Positions 50,597 to 60,900 of a stretch of 64,000 bases of DNA are shown here, in pieces (positions within the stretch are counted from its first letter, which is position 1; every line of letters begins with the position of its first letter). Made by a program: the position numbers and the translations under genes. This stretch comes from Phytopythium helicoides (taxonomy: Eukaryota; Oomycota; Peronosporomycetes; Pythiales; Pythiaceae): positions 62,001-126,000 of the forward strand of contig JANFNE010000006.1 in assembly GCA_024867545.1 (NCBI GenBank), written 5' to 3'. Below the pieces are notes generated by a model that did no database searches, was not told the DNA's origin, and saw nothing but the letters and a program-made list of their open reading frames with translations.

Positions 50597-51360
50597 CTAG
50601 AACCCGGCGGCGGCGTTCTTGTCGCGGCTTTCAGTCCACGCCTTGGCGATCGTGCGCTTCATGTCCTCATCGCCGTCCTCATACATATTCTGCATCATCT
50701 CCATGATGCCTGCAGCTGGGTCACTCGACTTGGGCTTGGCTGCCTTGGCCGGGTTCTTGGCTGTCAGATTCATCCAGTGCTCGTCCTTGTCCTTCTTCCA
50801 CAGCGTCACGGTCACGCGGTTCTTCTTGACGCGGAACGAGCTCTTCTCGGGCACAATCTCCTTCTCCAGGAACGGCTTGACAAGCCGGAAGTTCTTCCCA
50901 TTGAGCCCCATGATCTACCCACGCCAGCACATTAGCATCACCGCCAACACCACTCGCACAAAATCACCGCATCCATCACCTTCAGGTCGAACGAGCTCTT
51001 GGTGAAGTTGCACGTCACGCTGCCCTCAGGCAGGTCGCCGACTCCGTCAACGCCCGACATGACGAGCACCGACACCTTGTTCTTGCCGTAGCCGTCGTCC
51101 TCCCAGCCGAACCGCGAGATCTCCGTGAACACCGCCACGTCGTCCACCGCCGCGGCCACCGCCTCCACCTTGACAGGCTTGGGCGGCGCCACAGCCGGAG
51201 CCGCCACCTTCGGCGCATCCACCTCCATCTCCTCGCTCGTCTGCTGCTGCTGCTGCTTCTGGCGCAGCAGCGCCGTCAGGTCGCGCACGTTGCCCGGCGC
51301 CTTGGCCTGCTGCAGAAAGGCCTGCAGCTCCGCAATCTCGGCCGCCAGCTCCGTCGCCAT
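50597..51360 (-). CDS. CACYBP: Calcyclin-binding protein / Siah-interacting protein (CacyBP/SIP), two exons
   Basis: An adaptor for ubiquitin ligases: in animals it links Siah-1 to Skp1 and binds S100 proteins. Exons 51360-50980 and 50914-50597 join in phase to 232 residues. The N-terminal helical hairpin (LAAEIAELQAFLQQA, LTALLRQKQQQQ) corresponds to the dimerisation region. The CS domain (about residues 80-175) has ISRFGWEDDGYGKNKVSVLV, VTCNFTKSSFDLK, LNGKNFRLVKPFLEKEIVP and VTVTLWKK. The SGS-type C-terminus carries GIMEMMQNMYEDGDEDMKRT followed by IAKAWTESRDK, the most conserved family block. The length is usual for the family. Divergent from the B-box gene across a 267-bp promoter, convergent with the eIF5A-C-like gene. 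Confidence 0.92.
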
Positions 51361-51530
51361 CTCTTGGCTCCTGCGCGTCACTTGCTCAACTGCGCATCTT
51401 GCGGCTTTGGCAAGCGGCGGCGGAAGCTTCTAGAAAAAAGAAAAAAACGCCTTTTCGCCGCAAAAAAATCCAACTTGGATCCTTGATTGGTCGAAACAAA
51501 AGATATTCTACCTTTCAGCCAATCCCATGC

Positions 51531-51553
51531 GCGCCAAAATTTTGGCGCCAAAA
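51531..51553. promoter_or_regulatory. Overlapping E2F-type palindromes
   Basis: GCGCCAAAATTTTGGCGC (51531-51548) and TTTTGGCGCCAAAA (51540-51553) overlap and contain three TTTTGGCGC-type half sites, the E2F/DP consensus. CCAAT boxes flank them (ATTGG at 51486, CCAAT at 51519). They lie between the divergent CacyBP and B-box genes. Confidence 0.6.
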
Positions 51554-51560
51554 CTAAAAC

Positions 51561-51570
51561 GTCATTTTGC
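51561..51570 (+). promoter_or_regulatory. Initiator of the B-box gene
   Basis: GTCATTTTGC fits the oomycete initiator TCATTTT. The predicted start is near 51563, eight bases after the E2F-type palindromes and 65 bp before the ATG. This excludes the upstream in-frame start at 51487. Confidence 0.55.
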
Positions 51571-51627
51571 TGCCGAAACGGCAACTTTCGCCGTCCACGG
51601 CGAAAGGCGCGAGCGAGCGCGACGAGC

Positions 51628-53715
51628 ATGAGCGACGGCGGCGGCGGCGGCGGCCCCAAGGCGGCCGCGGCGCCCGCCTCACCGCCGCTCGGCGCGCCTG
51701 CAGGTGACGCGGCGGGCGTGGCGCCGGTCGTGGAGGGCGAGGACGGCGCGGCAGCGGCGAGCAAGGAGGCCAAGTGGTTCGAGCTGGTGCCCGTGATCCT
51801 GGCGAATATTGGCGCGCGCGGGACGGAGAAGCCCACGGGTGCGGCTGCGTGGAGACTGTTTGGGCGCTTGGAGAGGCGGCGGAGCTGACGGTGGCGCGTG
51901 TGCAGAGCTGGCGCGGCCGAGGTGCGCGAGGTGCGAGCAGCAGGGCGTGGCGGAGCCGCCGATCGCGGAGATCAAGTGCCTGGACGACGAGTGCGCCGTG
52001 TCGCGGCTGCCCACGTGCGCCGCGTGCTTTATCCGCGTGCACGCGCCGATGAAGGATGCTAGTCACGGCGTTGAGGACATGTCGAGTGCGATTTTGGGTT
52101 GGACGTGGGGTGCTGAGGCGGAGGTGGCTGATGTTTGGATGCTTGGTGCGGTTGCAGAGTGCCCGCTTTGCCAGGAAGACCACGTGGAGTTCTACTGTAT
52201 GGAGTGCAAGCTTGTGTTTTGTGAAGTCTGCATATCCAGGATCCATAGCGTGGCGCGAGTGCGCAACCACCGCCGGTTTCCGATCGAAGGTACAGAACCG
52301 CATGGCTTTCTTCTGTCGAGCAATGCGATGGTGGCTCCAACTTATCTTCATCGCCACCGCAATGTGCAGGTTGTGCAGGACAGGCATTGGCAAAAGGGTC
52401 TTGGTCTGCCCAATTGCACGCTAGCGTCATGCAGCGCGTAGCGGTGATGAAGCGCCCGTACGCAAAGGACGTAAGCACCGTGAATGGGAAGCGGAAACGG
52501 AACCCAGAAGACGTCGAGGTCATAACAATCGATTCCGATACAGAAGATTCCGAACCACCACCGCCGCCCAAGCTACCAGCACCTTCATATATCAAGCCGG
52601 GCTTTCAGCCACCACGGGATGCTCAATCGTACCAAGCAAACAGTATGATTCGTCCCGCACCTCCCGCTGAGTCGGACGCATCGTCGATGATTGTCCGGGT
52701 GCAGCACATTGTTGACCACCTACAGCCTCCAGTTACGGGCTTCAGCTCTGTTTCCGCGCATCCACGACCAGCGAGACCAGAACCACCGATGCCAGAGCCA
52801 ATCCCATTCCCTCAAGAACTGATGACAACTTCGCTGCAGCCACCAACGACAACTCCTGGGCAATCAATAGGGGGACAAAACCCTTACAGCGATCCTGGTC
52901 TCCATCAAGGTATCAATCCCGCCACATCTTCAGGGTTCGGAGTGCCTCCAATACAAACATCCGTGCCGATGACCACGTCCACGACTGGATGGTCACCAGG
53001 CTCAACGCCTACCGCCTCAGATGGACCAAATTCCGCAGCAATTTACGTCAACAATGCAACCACTGCGGGCCTCATGATGGCAGCGATGCCGGGAGCCGCG
53101 ATTGCATCAGGAAATCTAGTGTTGGACACTCTACTCGATCGATACGATATTACCAACAGGACAGTATTCAATCTCGAGTGCCGAATTCAGCAGCTGAATC
53201 AAGAAATTGTCGCGGCAACATCTCGAGGTCCGTACGCGGCGGCTCCGTTCATGGCTCAGCTCGCAGAGAGGCAACAAGAACTTCAGGTTGCAATGGCTCG
53301 TCGCGACCGCATGTTCGCGATTGTGTTGGTGCAGTCACCCAACTTGATACGCCGTGTGAGGCAATTGCGTGTGGATGAGCTTGTGGATGTTCCTCAAGTG
53401 CCACCGCTTAGCCACCGCAAGTGCCTGCAGCTCAATTTTACGATCAACAAGCACAAGGCATCGCTTGCGACGATGAACCAAAATCTGGCAATAGCAATTG
53501 CCTCGAGCAACACAGCATCGAGCAACGCGGCAATTCAAACAATTAGCAAATCGATTGCCACCGACGAACAAGCCATCGCATCTCTGACTGAGGCGCGAGA
53601 CAGTGAGTTTCTACGCATTGTGCAATTCAGTGACAGCATTCGAAACGCGATCAAGCTAGAATTTCGTCGATTTCAACTTCAACAACAGCAGCACACTCCG
53701 ACTGCGCCGTATTGA
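51628..53715 (+). CDS. B-box zinc-finger protein with SUMO-interacting-type motif, three exons
   Basis: Exons 51628-51838, 51906-52289 and 52370-53715 join in phase to 646 residues. The N-terminus is Gly/Ala-rich. Two zinc-binding segments follow: CARCEQQG...CLDDEC...CAACFIRVH at about 78-117, and CPLCQEDHVEFYCMECKLVF with CEVCISRIH, ending in NHRRF, at about 155-195. The second is a typical B-box and the first a degenerate one. Next comes EVITIDSDTEDSE, a hydrophobic core followed by acids, like a SUMO-interacting motif, beside a basic KRKRN. The C-terminal half is Pro/Ser/Thr-rich (about 245-420) and then helical with Gln-rich coiled-coil character (about 440-640). No RING finger is seen, so it is not a complete TRIM. 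A nuclear scaffold or regulator is inferred. Confidence 0.72.
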
Positions 53716-53853
53716 GAGCTGCATGCTCGTGCTTCAGCCAATGAAGCTTCATGGTGGAGGCAAGCATCCAAGCTAGAATCTCAAGACGGCGCAAAGCATC
53801 TTCACTCACGTTATTATTTAAGTCCGCTAGGGAGGTCGACGTTTTGCCTGAGC

Positions 53854-54264
53854 TCAGCCATGTCGATAGACGAGAAAGCCGACGTGTCCAAGGAAGAAGT
53901 AGAACATCCTGTGCCGTAAGAAATCCACAAACGCTGGGTAAGCGCATCGCCACAATTTCTCGTCTTTCCTCTCAAAATTCGATGGTCCATGACCAGCAAT
54001 CACTCACTTTTTGACCTCATGCGAAACGAAGGAGCCGAACGATTTGCCCACAATCACGTGCCACGCTCCTTCTTGGGAGTCCTCGACCTCTTTCTTGATC
54101 TGCTGTGCGACTTCAGTGAAGTGCGTCTTCTCTCCTTTGTACAGCGCTCGCAAGGCGTTCGTGGCGCTGGCAAGGATAAGCTCTTCGAGCTCCTTGGTCG
54201 TATCCTGGTACACGACTCGCAGCGCTCCAACAGCGACATCATCTTTCTTCTGGGCTTTGGACAT
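53854..54264 (-). CDS. LC8-type dynein light chain, two exons
   Basis: Exons 54264-54008 and 53908-53854 join in phase to 103 residues. The fold marks of LC8 (DYNLL) are clear: an N-terminal strand (VGALRVVYQDTTK), the helix LEELILASATNAL, FTEVAQQIKKEVEDSQEG, and the signature WHVIVGKSFGSFVSHEVKK, completed from exon 2 by MFYFFLGHVGFLVYRHG. LC8 dimers clamp short linear motifs in dynein intermediate chains and many other partners. The N-terminus is longer and more charged than in the canonical 89-residue form, so this is probably a paralogue. The small last exon is needed for the C-terminal strand. An in-frame ATG at 54282 would add six residues. Confidence 0.85.
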
Positions 54265-54529
54265 GGGGGTCGAGTGCACCAAGCGACCCGAAGCCTCGAA
54301 GCTGCTGGATTTTCCCGATTCTATCTTTGTCAGTGGCGTGCTTGCAAGTCTTGGGCAGAGAAAGCGTCGCCAGGAAGGATCACTCGACGCGTTGCATGGA
54401 GAGCCGCAGCCTTTCGAGCTCTCTGGACGGCGGGTCGTGGCTCGTGCGCAGCAGTGGGACGCGTGCGTTTGGATTGGAGTGACCTGTCAGCAGTCGCACG
54501 ACTGCGCACGTAGGTGGCACCAGGCGGCG

Positions 54530-55361
54530 ATGCAGTCCCCAGAGCGGACGATTCTTGATGCGCTCGTTGCAGACACGGTGCACACTTTGCTGTTCGCAGA
54601 TGATCAGCCCCGTTTTGAGTCGACTTTAGATTTCAATCGCAGCAAGACACCGGAATGGAGACCAAGCCAGTCTGAACAACTTCAAGAAGTTGAAGATGCT
54701 GACCCGGCTACGTCAGCTCCACAGGCTTCACCAGGGGCACCAGAGCAAGATCCTGATCTGCATGTGACCAAGCTGCTCAGACGGCTATTTGCGAACGATG
54801 AGCGACAACATCCGCGAGCAAAACTAAAACGGGCAGAAGTCACCCAGCAGCAAGTGCTGCAATGCTGCTGCCGATGGACACGAGAAACCCTGGCAGAGGT
54901 CAAGGCAATCTTGAAAGGGTTTCTCCGAACTGTGCCAGCATCAGGGCGAGCTGGAAAAAGTGATGATGCTGGTTCGTACGCCCGTGTATTTGAGGCGTAT
55001 GCACTTGTGAAGCTTTTCTTGCTCGAGAAGGACGAGCAATACCGAGCAGTCAAGATCGAGTCGTGTGGTCGTACGAGGCTGAGTGTTGTCTCGCCAACCA
55101 GGCGCCTGGCTGAGAATGCCCGCTTCCTGATGATGCTGCAAGTACAGCTCGCATTATATGCGCACTACTTTGAGGTCGCAAACGGTCGAAAGGTGCGATC
55201 TGCCGCTGTCGTTGTTGCTGAGGTGATGATGCCATTGTCGCTCATCGCTGCTGTTCCCATTTTCGCAGATCGCCCAAGACGCAGATGTCCGACCGGTCCA
55301 GTCGCTGTACGCGCATTTCGTAGCGCATCGACATGTGCTCATGCCCGTGGGCGGGTCGTGA
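54530..55361 (+). CDS. Unrecognised 251-residue helical protein, two exons
   Basis: I do not recognise this protein. Exons 54530-55192 and 55269-55361 join in phase. The N-terminus MQSPERTILDALVADTVHTL looks helical. Residues about 45-85 are Ser/Pro/Glu-rich. From residue 85 the sequence is strongly helical, with LHVTKLLRRLFANDERQHP, CRWTRETLAEVKAILKGFLRTV, YARVFEAYALVKLFLLEKDE and LQVQLALYAHYFEVANGRK. The splice to IAQDADVRPVQSLYAHFVAH gives a more protein-like end than reading through the intron, which yields an Arg/Cys-rich tail. No signal peptide or membrane helix. Divergent from the LC8 gene with a 265-bp gap. Confidence 0.55.
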
Positions 55362-55476
55362 GCGGTTGCAAGCCTGGATAAAGTGGCGTACGTGGTCAGG
55401 GATGTTGGCGCTAAAGTACATTCAAACGCATTCCCATTGACACGCGATCGTTATAAACACTGGTTTGCCCCATGAA

Positions 55477-56127
55477 CTACACGTAAGAGGGTATGAGGTC
55501 TGTCTTCTTGGTGTCGAGGCACGGGACAGAAAGCCAGGCGTAGTAGAATGCGACGCCCCCTAGCACGTGCATGCATCCTTTGACGAACCCGAGCGCTCCC
55601 CATGCGTCCTCTCCGCCGGCAAAGTAGATGGGGATGGCGCCCGTGAGAGCGGCCGATGCGAGGAAGAGGAGCGCCATCTTGGCGTTCTCCCGGTGGACGG
55701 GCGAGATGGTCTTGTCGTGGGAGGCGAGGCGGCGGTAGGCGACGCCGCCCATGTAGCTAGCGACGAGCAGCGCCTCGTATATCGTGGTGTTCCACCCGTC
55801 CTTGGACTTCATGAGCCAGGAGCACGCAAAGGCGATGTATCGCAGCACAATGTTGCGGTCCTCGTCGCGGAAGCCCATGAGGTGGACGCACAGCAGCAGG
55901 AAGTAGGTGACGGAAAGCACGTCCGAGATGAAGTGCCACTGCAGCTCGCGCAGGAAGAGGTCGGCGCGGAAGGCCTCGGCCGCGTTGAAGCAGAAGGTGA
56001 TGGCCAGCTGGAAGACGCCGATGAAGAGCTCGAAGTGCCGGTGGTTGCGCTTCATGACGGCCAGCGCCGGCACCATGGCAGCGTCCGTGAGCGCCAGGAA
56101 GCAGAACCGCCCCACGGTCGCCAGCAT
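55477..56127 (-). CDS. Seven-helix membrane protein resembling TMEM8/myomaker (CREST superfamily)
   Basis: A 216-residue single-exon protein with about seven hydrophobic segments (FLALTDAAMVPALAVM, ELFIGVFQLAITFCF, VLSVTYFLLLCVHLM, IVLRYIAFACSWLM, YEALLVASYMGGVAY, LLFLASAALTGAIPIYF, VLGGVAFYYAWLSV). The hydrophobic pattern, His65 and Asp69 in LQWHFISDVLS, a GWN after helix 4 and His187 before the last helix parallel TMEM8/myomaker proteins. These belong to the CREST superfamily of likely metal-dependent membrane hydrolases. In animals myomaker drives myoblast fusion; no such role should be assumed here. Similarity was judged by eye. The frame is open to 56445, but 56127 gives a short leader and avoids the poly-C/G run at 56186. 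Confidence 0.55.
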   Translation of the reverse strand: MLATVGRFCFLALTDAAMVPALAVMKRNHRHFELFIGVFQLAITFCFNAAEAFRADLFLRELQWHFISDVLSVTYFLLLCVHLMGFRDEDRNIVLRYIAFACSWLMKSKDGWNTTIYEALLVASYMGGVAYRRLASHDKTISPVHRENAKMALLFLASAALTGAIPIYFAGGEDAWGALGFVKGCMHVLGGVAFYYAWLSVPCLDTKKTDLIPSYV

Positions 56128-56185
56128 CTCGTCGTTGTCGTCAGGCGAAGTAGGTGGCAGGATTGAAAGTGACTGCCCATTGAGA

Positions 56186-56197
56186 GGGGGGGGGGGG
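56186..56197. repeat. Run of 12 G
   Basis: A homopolymer in the leader of the TMEM8-like gene (poly-C on its sense strand), similar to the 14-C run before AA17 copy 1. Confidence 0.9.
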
Positions 56198-56383
56198 CGC
56201 TGTACTGTACATATTTGCTGTTTGTATGAGACATACACAGAGCAAGTGATGACGCTTTTCAGCCAATCCGCATGGTTCCGGACGTGATTACGCCACGAAA
56301 CTACCGTTTGACTTCCGGGTAGTCCAGGATAGAAATAGGCAAGAAATAGGCTAGAAATTTGGCGGTCGCTGATTGGCTGGTTC

Positions 56384-56548
56384 CAAAACACGGTGCCCGA
56401 TTTGTGGAATGGCAAAACACGGCAGCGAAACCCGGCGACCAACACTCTCTAGCAACTCGGACGCAATTTTGTGCACACCGTGTTTTAGAAAATGCACGAA
56501 GTTGCAACCGTGTTTTGATTTTATAAATGGTGTTCAAACCGTGTTTTG
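56384..56548. repeat. Five-copy CAAAACACGG / CCGTGTTTTG motif array
   Basis: CAAAACACGG occurs at 56384-56393 and 56413-56422. Its complement CCGTGTTTTG occurs at 56508-56517 and 56539-56548, with CCGTGTTTTA at 56478. Spacings are 29, 30 and 31 bp within each orientation group, so the two groups face each other across about 55 bp. It lies in the divergent promoter of the TMEM8-like and folD genes. Confidence 0.8.
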
Positions 56549-56779
56549 ACATGGATATCATACCGATCCTATACCGCTACTACCGAAAGTATCGGTATCG
56601 CCTTGGCACAGATTCAACATCTGTTCGTCAAACTAGGAGCATAAATGCATCCATAACGACCAAAAAACATGGTAGTCATTTGTCATTCAACATCTTTTAT
56701 ACCCCACTTTTGCCCATTCGCATTCAGCGGTCATTCAGCGGGGTCATTCCGGAACCAGCACCCAAGGAAGGAGACAAGC

Positions 56780-57760
56780 ATGGCGCTGCTGCTGGATGGC
56801 AAGGCGCTGAGCGAGCAGCTGCAGCGAGAGCTGCTGGCGCCGCGGTGCGCGCACGAGGCGGCGCGGCTGGGGCGGCCCGTGGGGCTGGCGGTCGTAGTCG
56901 TCGGCGCGCGCAAGGACTCGGCCACGTACGTGCGCATGAAGCAGCGCGCGTGCGCGGCCGTGGGCATCGCGAGCTGGAAGGTGCAGGTGGACGTGCCGGG
57001 CGAGGACGAGCGCGCGCTCTCGCAGCAGCAGCGCGACGCGGTCGTGGCGCGCGTGCTCGAGACCATCCAGGAGCTCAATGCGCGAGCAGACGTGGACGGC
57101 ATCATCGTGCAGCTGCCGCTGCCGCGCTTCTGCGACGAGCACGCTATCCTCGCGACCGTCGACCCGGCCAAGGACGTTGATGGGCTGCACCCGGCCAGCC
57201 ACGCCGCGCTCTTCCACCACGCGACGACCAAGGCTAGCGGCGCGGAGCAAGCCCCGCTGGGATTCAGCGTGCCGTGCACGCCCGCGGGATGCATCGAGCT
57301 GCTGGACCACTACAAGATCCCGCTAGAGGGCAAGCACGTGGTCGTGCTCGGCCGCAGCCAGATCGTCGGGCTGCCCGTGTCGCTTCTGTGCCTGCACCGC
57401 AACGCGACCGTCACCATGTGCCACTCACGCACAACCAACCTACCCGACCGCGTGCGCGAGGCCGACATCCTCATCGCAGCGATTGGACGCGCCAACTTTG
57501 TCAAAGGAGACTGGATCAAGCCTGGCGCCGCCGTCATCGACGTGGGCATTAATGCCGTCGATGACGCGACGAAGAAAGCGGGCTACCGACTGGTTGGCGA
57601 CGTCGACTTCGAGAGCGCAGTCAAGGTCGCTGGCGCTATCACGCCAGTGCCCGGAGGAGTGGGACCCATGACCGTCGTGATGCTGCTTCGCAACACGCTC
57701 TACGCCGCCGAGCGTAATGCTACGCCCAAGGACCCTTCAGCACTTGTCGTTGGACCGTAG
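56780..57760 (+). CDS. folD: Methylenetetrahydrofolate dehydrogenase/cyclohydrolase (FolD/MTHFD type)
   Basis: Catalyses NAD(P)-dependent oxidation of 5,10-methylene-THF to methenyl-THF and its hydrolysis to 10-formyl-THF in one-carbon metabolism. 326 residues, single exon. Family marks: SATYVRMKQRA with catalytic Lys54 and Tyr50, DGIIVQLPLPR, KDVDGLHP, PCTPAGCIELLDHY, VVLGRSQIVGLPVSLL for the dinucleotide, ADILIAAIGRANFVKGDWIKPGA and PVPGGVGPMTVVMLLRNT. About 40 residues longer than bacterial FolD, from an insert near 150-165 and a C-terminal tail. No mitochondrial presequence is obvious, and no formyl-THF synthetase domain follows. The frame is open upstream; 56780 is chosen because the initiator near 56742 lies just before it and family N-termini align. 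Confidence 0.93.
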   Translation: MALLLDGKALSEQLQRELLAPRCAHEAARLGRPVGLAVVVVGARKDSATYVRMKQRACAAVGIASWKVQVDVPGEDERALSQQQRDAVVARVLETIQELNARADVDGIIVQLPLPRFCDEHAILATVDPAKDVDGLHPASHAALFHHATTKASGAEQAPLGFSVPCTPAGCIELLDHYKIPLEGKHVVVLGRSQIVGLPVSLLCLHRNATVTMCHSRTTNLPDRVREADILIAAIGRANFVKGDWIKPGAAVIDVGINAVDDATKKAGYRLVGDVDFESAVKVAGAITPVPGGVGPMTVVMLLRNTLYAAERNATPKDPSALVVGP

Positions 57761-57960
57761 CTCTCCATGCAACTCCAGGTTAGGACCATCTCCGTTGCCA
57801 GTCGGACGATACCTGGTGCGCGCCTTTGTCATGAACAGAAAGGATCGCGCTGGCTGCCGTCGACTGCGAGCCCTCAGCAAGGCAGCGCACGTTTTTGAAA
57901 CATGTACATACACGCTCCCTTGCGCCTCATTCATCGTGTTCAGGCACAACATCAAGCTTA

Positions 57961-60900
57961 CTACAGATCAAAACCAATGTCTGCGTCGCTGTCGCTCTCA
58001 CCTTCGGACGAGAAATGGCCATACTCATCGACCAACTGCACTTCTTGGTGCAGCTCCTCCCAGTAAAAGTTCTCCTTGGAGGCGGGAGGACTTACAGCAG
58101 CCATGGATGGTACGTAGTACGACTGAGGGGATGCCTCCTGGTGCGCGAGGATGTTGACAGCTTCACTCAGTATTCGCTCAGTCAACGCATCTCGGCTATC
58201 AGCGTCAGCAGTATGTGCGCTATTATCTCGACTGCCATGGCGTGGAGAACTTGCCATTGCTTTCACACACCCCAGCTGACCGTGAGCAGCTGCCACTTGT
58301 ACTGGTGTTTCCCAGTCATTGTTGACCGCGCCAATGTCTGCTCCACGCGTGACCAAAAACCGCGTCAGAACAACATGGCCAGCTAGAGCGGCCCAGTGGA
58401 GTGCCGTGTCTCCTCGCTCGTCGCCGATGCTTAAGTCCGCGCCGTGCTCGATTAAAAGCGTCAAGATGCTGAGCGTGTCTGCAGCAGTACTCGCAGACGG
58501 GCTGTTACTTCCACACATCGACAGCAGGGAACCCACAGCAAGATGAACTACCGAGCGCCTGCGGTTGTCGTTCTCGTTGACAGCAAACTCCCCTCCGTGT
58601 GCTAGGAGAAGAGAAACCATTGAGGAATCTCGTGCCAGTACGGCCAGCTGAAGTGGCGTGTGACCACCAGGGTCACGCTGGGATTGAACAGTACGGTTCC
58701 AATTTGTTGAAAGGGAGTGATCTGAGGACAATGCAACCTCGATCCACAAGAGCTGCTTGGCGCACTCCACCAAACCCTCTGCGGCAGCGAGGTGAAGGGG
58801 GAACTGACCAGAGTAATCAGGTGCATGAAGAGCCAGTATCGCCTCAAATTCGTTAGTGCGTCCTCGATGAAGGAACGCAATAGCTTCAACTTGGTCTTTC
58901 TCGCATGCGCGATGAAGAGCATTCCGACCTTTTTTGTTGACTAGCTGAAGTTTAGCACCACGACCAAGAAGTCTTGCCATGAACTCCAGGTGTCCATTGG
59001 CGGCAAAGAGCATAAGCGGTGTATCACCATTCAAGTCTTGAGCGTTCACATCAATGCTCTCTTGTTTGAGTAGAAAGTCGAGCATCTCAAGTCGGAAACG
59101 GTAGTTTTCGGCGGAAAAGGTGAGCATGTGCAATGCGTTTCGGTGGGTTTTCGGGTCTACAGTAGCAAGATCCACGCCAAGCGACTGAAGGTATACCGCA
59201 TCCTCTACGGATGCATTCTCCACAGCCTCAAATACCGTGATCGATTGGACTCGCCCATGCTGTTTGATTGGAGCAGTTCCGGCTGAAGTTGGAGTTGGAG
59301 GACGACTTATTGTTAATGGCGATTCTACTTGCTGCTTGCGACGATGGATCGAGCGGATCTTGGCCATTGATCTTGTCAACGCACAGAAATGCGGCAGCTC
59401 GAGTTCGCCGACTTCGTGAAATACCAACTTGTGATCAATCGCGTTGTGGTGGCTGCGAATACATTCAGGTGTTGCAAAAATTGGCAATGCGTCTTTTGAA
59501 ATTTCCTGGGTAGCATGTTGTAGCTCATCTGGAGAGTGTGACTGGCGATCTAGCATTACTAAGAGCTTTCGTGTCATCTGTGCATCAAATCGTAGTCGAA
59601 GAAGGTTATCCGATGTCAGGGTCCAAGCTGTATCTGCTTGGTTTGAATGGCATCTCAGCTCCATCCAAGCACTTGCATGTTTGAAGTAGAGACGTAAGCT
59701 CGAGTTGCGTTCTGGAGTGTTTTCACAACCAGACAACTGAGTCTTGTTGACGTAAAACCATAACTGGGAGCGCCGAAGGTACGCTTTAGCGAGCCGCTGA
59801 ACAATCCTCGAAGCCGCATCAACTACCAAGACGTTGTTGACAGCAGATGTCAGTACATATGGCAAATCCATTCGAGTCCAAAGCTGAACGACTGCAGAGA
59901 CACCCTCCCGAATTGCTGCCTCGTCACGAGCATTCTTTTCTTCCCAAAGTTTTGCCAACGCAGTCTCCTGTTCCTGCTGCTTTCGCTGTATTCTACTTTG
60001 GACTTCCTCCGCTCTTTGCTTACTTTCTTGGCAGCTAAATGCACGGAATCGCTTCTGAATATGATGTGCAGCTACGATGCGTTGCTTTGTCTGCATAATT
60101 CGTGCCTGGCGCTTTGCTTGCTCAATCATTTCACGCTCTCTTGCTAACATTTCTGCTCGCTTTCGCCGCCGCATTCGCGTTCGCCAGTCTTGCCATACAT
60201 GTTGTACTCGAACAGCCAGAATAGACAACCGGATTTCTTCGAGCCGAGCTTCTTGTGATAGTTTGGCTTCCAACGCAAGAGCGTACGCTTGCCGAGCGCA
60301 TCGCCCACGCCAAACTGAGCCGATGTGCGTTGCGGCTGCGAACTCGGTAACGTGACGGTAACGTCGCCAAGCTCGGATGATTCGACGCGAGCACACACGT
60401 TGGTAGAGTACGATGGAGTCTTCTTTTGGAAGATTGATCGATTCCAACTTCTTTTCTCTCCAGCGACGGAAATGCCGCTGAATGATAGCAGCTGCACGGT
60501 TTATCAGCATTGAAAGTTGTTCTTGCTGTGATTTCTTCTTGTGCTCTATCCATTGTCGCCAAGCATGCTGGATTATTCGAGCACTCCTTTTCCTGCGGAT
60601 ATTGTGTAGGCTTTGCTGCTTCTGTCTGAGGTAAATTAACCATTTCACATGGCACCTCCAGCATCGTTGGACCGCTCGTACCGCACTACTCACTCGGATA
60701 CGCTGAAGTTGAGAATCTCTATCACGTGCGAGCTGCAAAGAGCGATGCCACGCAACTAATTGACGCTGAACGCAGCGCGCTGCATGATTGAATCGGATTG
60801 CTCGGATACGTTTATGCACTACAATTTCAAGTTGTCTGTGGTGCCATGCGCGCCAAAGTTGTTGCACCATTCTAGCCGCAATCTGAGTCCGGATAAACTC

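Larger units (their letters stand above)
56128..56779. other. Divergent promoter region of the TMEM8-like and folD genes
   Basis: 652 bp without a gene. Contains the motif array above, CCAAT boxes (56263 and, inverted, 56372), and repeated TCATTCAGCGG words followed by GTCATTCCGGAACC at 56742-56755, a probable initiator 35 bp before the folD ATG. Confidence 0.55.

Noticed and set aside
49547..50935. 462-residue plus-strand frame across the FLASH-like, eIF5A-C-like and CacyBP genes
   Set aside because: Arg/Gly/Ala-rich shadow; three genes with recognised features occupy the same DNA in other frames.
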